This document shows positions 60,264 through 64,000 of a stretch of DNA of 64,000 nt, one piece after another (position 1 is the stretch's first letter; each line of letters opens with the position of its first letter). The notes beneath the pieces were generated by a model. That model made no database searches, was not told the origin of the DNA, and worked only from the letters and a program-made list of their open reading frames with translations. The translations under genes were made by a program, and so were the position numbers. The stretch comes from an uncultured Draconibacterium sp. (GTDB lineage Bacteria > Bacteroidota > Bacteroidia > Bacteroidales > Prolixibacteraceae): NCBI RefSeq assembly GCF_963676815.1, contig NZ_OY781365.1, positions 434,001 to 498,000 of the forward strand, given 5' to 3'.

Positions 60264-61589
60264 ATGGAAGTTTTAAAAGGAAACAAAGAGTATTTTAAAG
60301 GGATCGACAAAATTAAATTCGAAGGCCCTGAATCAAAAAATCCGCTGGCATTTAAGTGGTACGACGAGAACAGAGTTGTTGCAGGAAAAACAATGAAAGA
60401 ACACCTGCGATTTGCAGTGGCTTACTGGCACACTTTCTGCGCAACCGGCGATGATCCGTTCGGACCTGGAACACAAATTTTCCCATGGCACGGTGCTGCA
60501 GATCCAATGGATGCGGCCAAAGAAAAAATGGATGCGGCTTTTGAATTTATTACCAAACTAGGCGCTCCTTTCTACTGTTTCCACGATACTGATGTTGCCG
60601 GCGACGGTACTGTTTTCGAGATTGAAAAACGTATGGCAAAACTGGTTGAGATTGCCAAACAAAAGCAAGCCGATTCGGGCGTAAAATTATTGTGGGGTAC
60701 TGCTAACGTTTTCAGTAACCCTCGTTACATGAATGGTGCATCAACTAACCCTGATTTTAACGTGGTTGCCAATGCTGCTGTTCAGGTAAAAAATGCCATT
60801 GACGCAACAATTGCACTGGGTGGTACCGGTTACACTTTCTGGGGAGGACGAGAAGGTTATATGAGCCTGCACAATACCGATACAAAACGCGAATTGGCAC
60901 ACCTCGGAGAATTCCTTCGTATGGCCCGCGATTACGGTCGTAAACAGGGTTTTACTGGTTCTTTCTTTATTGAGCCAAAACCAATGGAGCCAACAAAACA
61001 CCAATACGATTACGATGCACAAACCGTTATCGGGTTCCTGAAAGCTAATGGTTTAGAAAACGATTTCAAACTGAACATTGAAGTAAACCACGCAACACTT
61101 GCCGGTCATACTTTTACTCACGATCTGAGAATGTCGGCTGATGCCGGTTTGCTTGGATCGATTGATGCCAACAAAGGCGATTACCAAAACGGATGGGATA
61201 CCGACGAATTCCCAACCAACATTTACGAAGTTACTGAAGCGATGCTTGAGATTCTACCTGCCGGTGGTTTTACTGAAGGAGGTATTAACTTCGATGCAAA
61301 AACACGTCGTAATTCAACCGATCTTGAAGACATTTTTATCGCACACATTGGTGGTATGGATGTATTTGCACGTGCATTGGTAATTGCCGACAAAATCCTT
61401 AACGACTCGCAATACTGCGCTATGCGTGCTGCACGTTATGCTTCGTTCGATGAAGGTAAAGGTGCCGAATTTGAAACTGGAAAATTAACTATTGAAGACA
61501 TGTATGCCATTGCAAAACAAGTTGGCGAGCCAGCTCAGATAAGTGGCAAACAAGAAATGGTTGAACAATTAATTAACTGGTATTTGTAA
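60264..61589 (+). CDS. xylA: Xylose isomerase
   Basis: A 441-residue class II xylose isomerase. Key motifs are FCFHDTDVAGDG-type sequence (YCFHDTDVAGDGTVFE), KLLWGTANVFSNPRYMNGASTNP, the metal site GGREGYMSLHNTD, IEPKPMEPTKHQYDYD and ELNIEVNHATLAGHTF-like NIEVNHATLAGHTFTHD. It converts D-xylose to D-xylulose with a divalent metal. Spacing from xylB is 20 bases, so they are translated from one mRNA. The gene is followed by a terminator-like hairpin before the transporter. Confidence 0.97.
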   Translation: MEVLKGNKEYFKGIDKIKFEGPESKNPLAFKWYDENRVVAGKTMKEHLRFAVAYWHTFCATGDDPFGPGTQIFPWHGAADPMDAAKEKMDAAFEFITKLGAPFYCFHDTDVAGDGTVFEIEKRMAKLVEIAKQKQADSGVKLLWGTANVFSNPRYMNGASTNPDFNVVANAAVQVKNAIDATIALGGTGYTFWGGREGYMSLHNTDTKRELAHLGEFLRMARDYGRKQGFTGSFFIEPKPMEPTKHQYDYDAQTVIGFLKANGLENDFKLNIEVNHATLAGHTFTHDLRMSADAGLLGSIDANKGDYQNGWDTDEFPTNIYEVTEAMLEILPAGGFTEGGINFDAKTRRNSTDLEDIFIAHIGGMDVFARALVIADKILNDSQYCAMRAARYASFDEGKGAEFETGKLTIEDMYAIAKQVGEPAQISGKQEMVEQLINWYL

Positions 61590-61746
61590 TCAGATCAATA
61601 AAACTGTTTATTTTAAATCTTTTGTTGAATCGAATATGATACGAATGCGTGAAGAACATGAACGATTATAAAACTCATAAAATGCATTTATTTTTCATCT
61701 TTCCGAATTCGACAAATAGAGATTTTTCTTAAGTCATATTAAAGGG

Positions 61747-61784
61747 AGCCCGGTTCAAAAATTTGTTTGAATTGGGCTTCTTTA
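61747..61784 (+). terminator. Internal hairpin between xylA and the symporter gene
   Basis: A 13-bp stem (AGCCCGGTTCAAA / TTTGAATTGGGCT, two G.T pairs) with a short loop, followed by TCTTTA. It lies 158 bases after the xylA stop and only 24 bases before the symporter start codon, so it would reduce transporter expression relative to the enzymes unless read through. Confidence 0.75.
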
Positions 61785-61808
61785 TACCACACTAACATTA
61801 CCAATATT

Positions 61809-63185
61809 ATGAAGAACAATCGTTTTTATATTTTTTCGATAACCATTGTGGCTACGCTTGGAGGTTTGCTCTTTGGTTACGATACTGCAGTAATTTCCGG
61901 TGCCGAAAAATCGGTGCAGGCATTCCTGATCGATAGCCAGGGCTTAAGTACCTTAATTCACGGTCTTACCATTTCAAGTGCCCTGATTGGCTGTATTATT
62001 GGTGGCGGCATCTCCGGAATTTTTGCTTTAAAAATTGGCCGTAAAAAATCGCTGATGATCGCAGCTTTACTTTTCTTTATTTCCGCCCTTGGATCGGGAT
62101 ATCCCGAGTTCTTATTTTTCGAAAAAGGACAGGCAACCATGGGCTTATTATACATGTTTAATGTTTATCGTATTATCGGCGGAATTGGTGTTGGTATGGC
62201 ATCGGCCATTGTTCCGATGTACATTGGCGAAATTGCACCTGAAAATATTCGTGGCCGGTTGGTTTCGATTAACCAGTTTGCCATCATTTTTGGTATGTTG
62301 GTGGTTTACTTTGTAAACTGGGGAATTGCCAATGGTCAAACGTTGGAGTGGATTAATGAAATTGGTTGGAGAAGAATGTTCTTGTCAGAGTCGATTCCTG
62401 CGGGATTATTTGGAATTTTACTGTTCCTTGTTCCCGAAACTCCTCGATACTTAACCTTAAAACAAAAAGATGATGAAGCCCTTGTAATCCTTGAGAAAAT
62501 TAATGGTAAAAGCCGGGCAAAAGAAATTCTTAACGATATTAAAGCCACTGTTGAAAGCCATTCAGGGAAATTATGGTCTTACGGGAAACTTGTAATTATT
62601 ATCGGCATTCTACTTTCTGTATTTCAGCAATTTGTGGGAATTAATGTAGCCCTTTACTACGCACCACGGATATTCGAAAGTATGGGAGCTGCCAAAGATG
62701 CTTCGATGATGCAAACCATTGTAATGGGATTGGTAAACGTAATATTTACTGTAGTTGCCATTTTAACCGTTGATAAATGGGGACGAAAACCGCTGTTAAT
62801 GGTAGGTTCAATTGGAATGGCCGTAGGAATGTTTGCCATTGCAGGCTTAGCCTTTTTTGAAATTATTGGCATCAGCACGCTCGTATTTATTATTGTGTAT
62901 ACTGCTTCGTTTATGATGTCGTGGGGCCCGATTTGCTGGGTTCTTATCTCAGAAATTTTCCCCAATAAGATTCGTGGACGTGCAGTTGCAATTGCAGTTG
63001 TTGCGCAGTGGGCAGCCAACTACTTTATTTCATCCACCTATCCGGCCATGATGGAATTTAGCGGAGCAGTAACTTATGGATTTTATGGATTAATGAGTTT
63101 GCTGTCGTTCTTCTTTGTATGGAAAATGGTGCCCGAAACAAAAGGAAAAACTTTAGAGGAGATGGAAGGTCTCTGGAAAAAATAG
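61809..63185 (+). CDS. xylE: D-xylose/proton symporter (MFS sugar porter)
   Basis: A 458-residue MFS transporter from 61809 (MKNNRFYIFSITIV), about 12 membrane segments. Sugar-porter signatures: GGLLFGYDTAVISGA in segment 1, KIGRKKS loop, IYIGE-like PMYIGEIAPENIRGRLVSINQ, SESIPAGLFGILLFLVPETPRYL, QQFVGINVALYYAPRI, DKWGRKPLL and the terminal VPETKGKTLEEME. The arrangement after xylBA makes D-xylose the expected substrate. The translation start is chosen at the Met nearest the first membrane segment. Confidence 0.94.
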   Translation: MKNNRFYIFSITIVATLGGLLFGYDTAVISGAEKSVQAFLIDSQGLSTLIHGLTISSALIGCIIGGGISGIFALKIGRKKSLMIAALLFFISALGSGYPEFLFFEKGQATMGLLYMFNVYRIIGGIGVGMASAIVPMYIGEIAPENIRGRLVSINQFAIIFGMLVVYFVNWGIANGQTLEWINEIGWRRMFLSESIPAGLFGILLFLVPETPRYLTLKQKDDEALVILEKINGKSRAKEILNDIKATVESHSGKLWSYGKLVIIIGILLSVFQQFVGINVALYYAPRIFESMGAAKDASMMQTIVMGLVNVIFTVVAILTVDKWGRKPLLMVGSIGMAVGMFAIAGLAFFEIIGISTLVFIIVYTASFMMSWGPICWVLISEIFPNKIRGRAVAIAVVAQWAANYFISSTYPAMMEFSGAVTYGFYGLMSLLSFFFVWKMVPETKGKTLEEMEGLWKK

Positions 63186-63202
63186 TTTTTAGTTGAAACG
63201 AT

Positions 63203-63236
63203 AAAAAAACGGGATTGTAACAATCCCGTTTTTTGT
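63203..63236. terminator. Bidirectional terminator after the xylose operon
   Basis: AACGGGATTG / CAATCCCGTT stem flanked by AAAAAA on the left and TTTTTT on the right, between convergent genes ending at 63185 and 63242. Confidence 0.93.
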
Positions 63237-63241
63237 TTTCC

Positions 63242-63415
63242 TTATTTTGGCTCCCAAAAACATCGTTTTGGTGACACAATTTTTTCTTCGGCCTTCAGCA
63301 CTTTCATTGCCTTATCCACTTCTTTTTTATCCAATCCTGAAGCTTCAGCAATTTCTCCGGCCTTCATCGGTTTTCCTGCAGCCTGCATAGCCGCCAATAC
63401 TTTTTCTGTACTCAT
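63242..63415 (-). CDS. Small winged-helix DNA-binding protein
   Basis: A 57-residue protein: MSTEKVLAAMQAAGKPMKAG, then EIAEASGLDKKEVDKAMKVLK (helix-turn-helix) and EEKIVSPKRCFWEPK (wing). It resembles stand-alone HTH proteins, annotated as transcriptional regulators, that are frequent in anaerobic Bacteroidota. It lies 10 bases downstream of the superoxide dismutase stop on the same strand, so it may be co-transcribed with it. No target is known. Confidence 0.83.
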   Translation of the reverse strand: MSTEKVLAAMQAAGKPMKAGEIAEASGLDKKEVDKAMKVLKAEEKIVSPKRCFWEPK

Positions 63416-63425
63416 TTTCTACTTA

Positions 63426-64000
63426 TTAAGCGAAACGTTCTGAAACAACTTTCCAGTCTACAATTTTCCAGAAGTCAGCAATATAGGCCGGGCGTGCATT
63501 TTGCTTGTCCAGGTAATATGCATGTTCCCAAACATCGCAGGTTAAAATAGGTTTTTTACCGTCGCGCAAAGGGTTTCCGGCGTTACTTGTCTGAACGATT
63601 TCCAGCTCGCCTTTTTCGTCAACTACCAACCATGCCCAACCCGAGCCGAACAAAGTAGCTGCTGCTTTTGAGAAAGCCTCTTTAAAAGCATCGAACGAAC
63701 CGAATTTTGCGTCGATAGCTGCTTTTAATTCATCTTTTGGTTCTTTACAACCATCAGGGCGGAATTGCATAAAATAGAAAGTGTGGTTCCAAACCTGTGC
63801 TCCGTTATTAAAAATACCACCTTCGGCCTTTTTAATAATGTCTTCCAAACTTGCGTTTTCAAACTCCGTTCCTTCAATCAGGCCATTCAAATTATTTACA
63901 TAAGCCTGGTGGTGTTTTCCGTAATGGAACTCGATTGTTTTTTCACTTATTACTGGTTCCAATGCATTATTTGCATACGGAAGTTTTGGTAAACTAAATG
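63426..64000 (-). CDS. sodB: Iron-type superoxide dismutase (5' end outside the window)
   Basis: The frame stays open to the window edge and adds LPKLPYANNALEPVISEKTIEFHYGKHHQAYV before the TTG at 63962, which is the usual N-terminus of Fe/Mn superoxide dismutases; the real start is therefore beyond base 64000. Further motifs are GAQVWNHTFYF (Gln as in Fe-type enzymes), GSGWAWLV, NAGNPL and the metal site DVWEHAYYLD. The enzyme converts superoxide to peroxide in the cytoplasm. The Gln position favours the Fe type, but cambialistic enzymes cannot be excluded. Confidence 0.95.
   Translation of the reverse strand, partial: FSLPKLPYANNALEPVISEKTIEFHYGKHHQAYVNNLNGLIEGTEFENASLEDIIKKAEGGIFNNGAQVWNHTFYFMQFRPDGCKEPKDELKAAIDAKFGSFDAFKEAFSKAAATLFGSGWAWLVVDEKGELEIVQTSNAGNPLRDGKKPILTCDVWEHAYYLDKQNARPAYIADFWKIVDWKVVSERFA

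Noticed and set aside
63426..63962. TTG at 63962 as the superoxide dismutase start
   Set aside because: The frame continues to base 64000 with the conserved family N-terminus LPKLPYANNALEPV, so the start is beyond the window.
1..64000. tRNA or rRNA genes
   Set aside because: None recognised by eye on either strand; a covariance-model search was not possible here, so a missed tRNA is conceivable.

Overview
The window looks like a chromosomal segment of a Bacteroidota bacterium. The evidence is a SusC/SusD pair with attached glycoside hydrolases, promoters that fit the Bacteroidota pattern TTTG-N19-TAnnTTTG (clearest upstream of xylB), LytS/LytTR signalling, an FtcD/HutI histidine-degradation pair, RAYT/REP palindromes, and a lack of clear Shine-Dalgarno sites. 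A marine or anaerobic member of the Marinilabiliales/Prolixibacteraceae type would fit, but that is a guess. Assignments rest on reading the proteins and on remembered family features; no database search was run.

Layout. (1) 1-4570: end of a polysaccharide-utilisation locus (SusC C-terminus, SusD, GH88 unsaturated uronyl hydrolase, GH43-like lipoprotein). (2) 4698-15588: a six-gene minus-strand cluster, E2-E3-E1 of a 2-oxoacid dehydrogenase-type complex, a PHP-domain protein, an aldolase/short-chain-dehydrogenase fusion and a zinc-type alcohol dehydrogenase. A divergent GntR/UTRA regulator faces it, with two palindromic operators between. (3) 15645-21782: an L-rhamnose operon (rhaT, rhaA, FGGY kinase, tandem class II aldolase) with a divergent AraC regulator. 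GH88 next to rhamnose catabolism suggests that the PUL substrate contains rhamnose and uronic acid. (4) 21947-29045: NrtR-like Nudix regulator, an ABC exporter whose ATPase is frameshifted at an A8 run, TetR, LytTR/LytS, a small ExbB-like protein and a DUF5995 protein bracketed by two palindromic repeats. (5) 29190-35584: ftcD-hutI, a PAS histidine kinase, a lipoprotein, an RDD protein and a decayed RDD copy. (6) 36002-42688: accessory region. It has two paralogous unknown genes separated by seventeen units of a strictly phased 21-bp repeat, a RAYT transposase with REP palindromes around and inside it, a FloA fragment, a MORC/MutL-type ATPase plus C5 methyltransferase pair (predicted defence or restriction-modification), and large composite repeats. 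(7) 42689-57373: mixed housekeeping and signalling genes (LuxR/Lnt-like pair, histidine kinase, FtsX-type permease, methyltransferase, YfcC transporter, ferredoxin, GT2, OmpH/Skp, proline dehydrogenase, nitroreductase). (8) 57656-63185: a xylose operon (regulator, xylB, xylA, symporter). (9) 63242-64000: a small winged-helix protein and an Fe-type superoxide dismutase cut by the window edge.

The most unusual items are the 21-bp phased array, the MORC-like ATPase/methyltransferase pair, and the 2-oxoacid dehydrogenase complex embedded in a sugar-aldolase cluster under its own GntR regulator.
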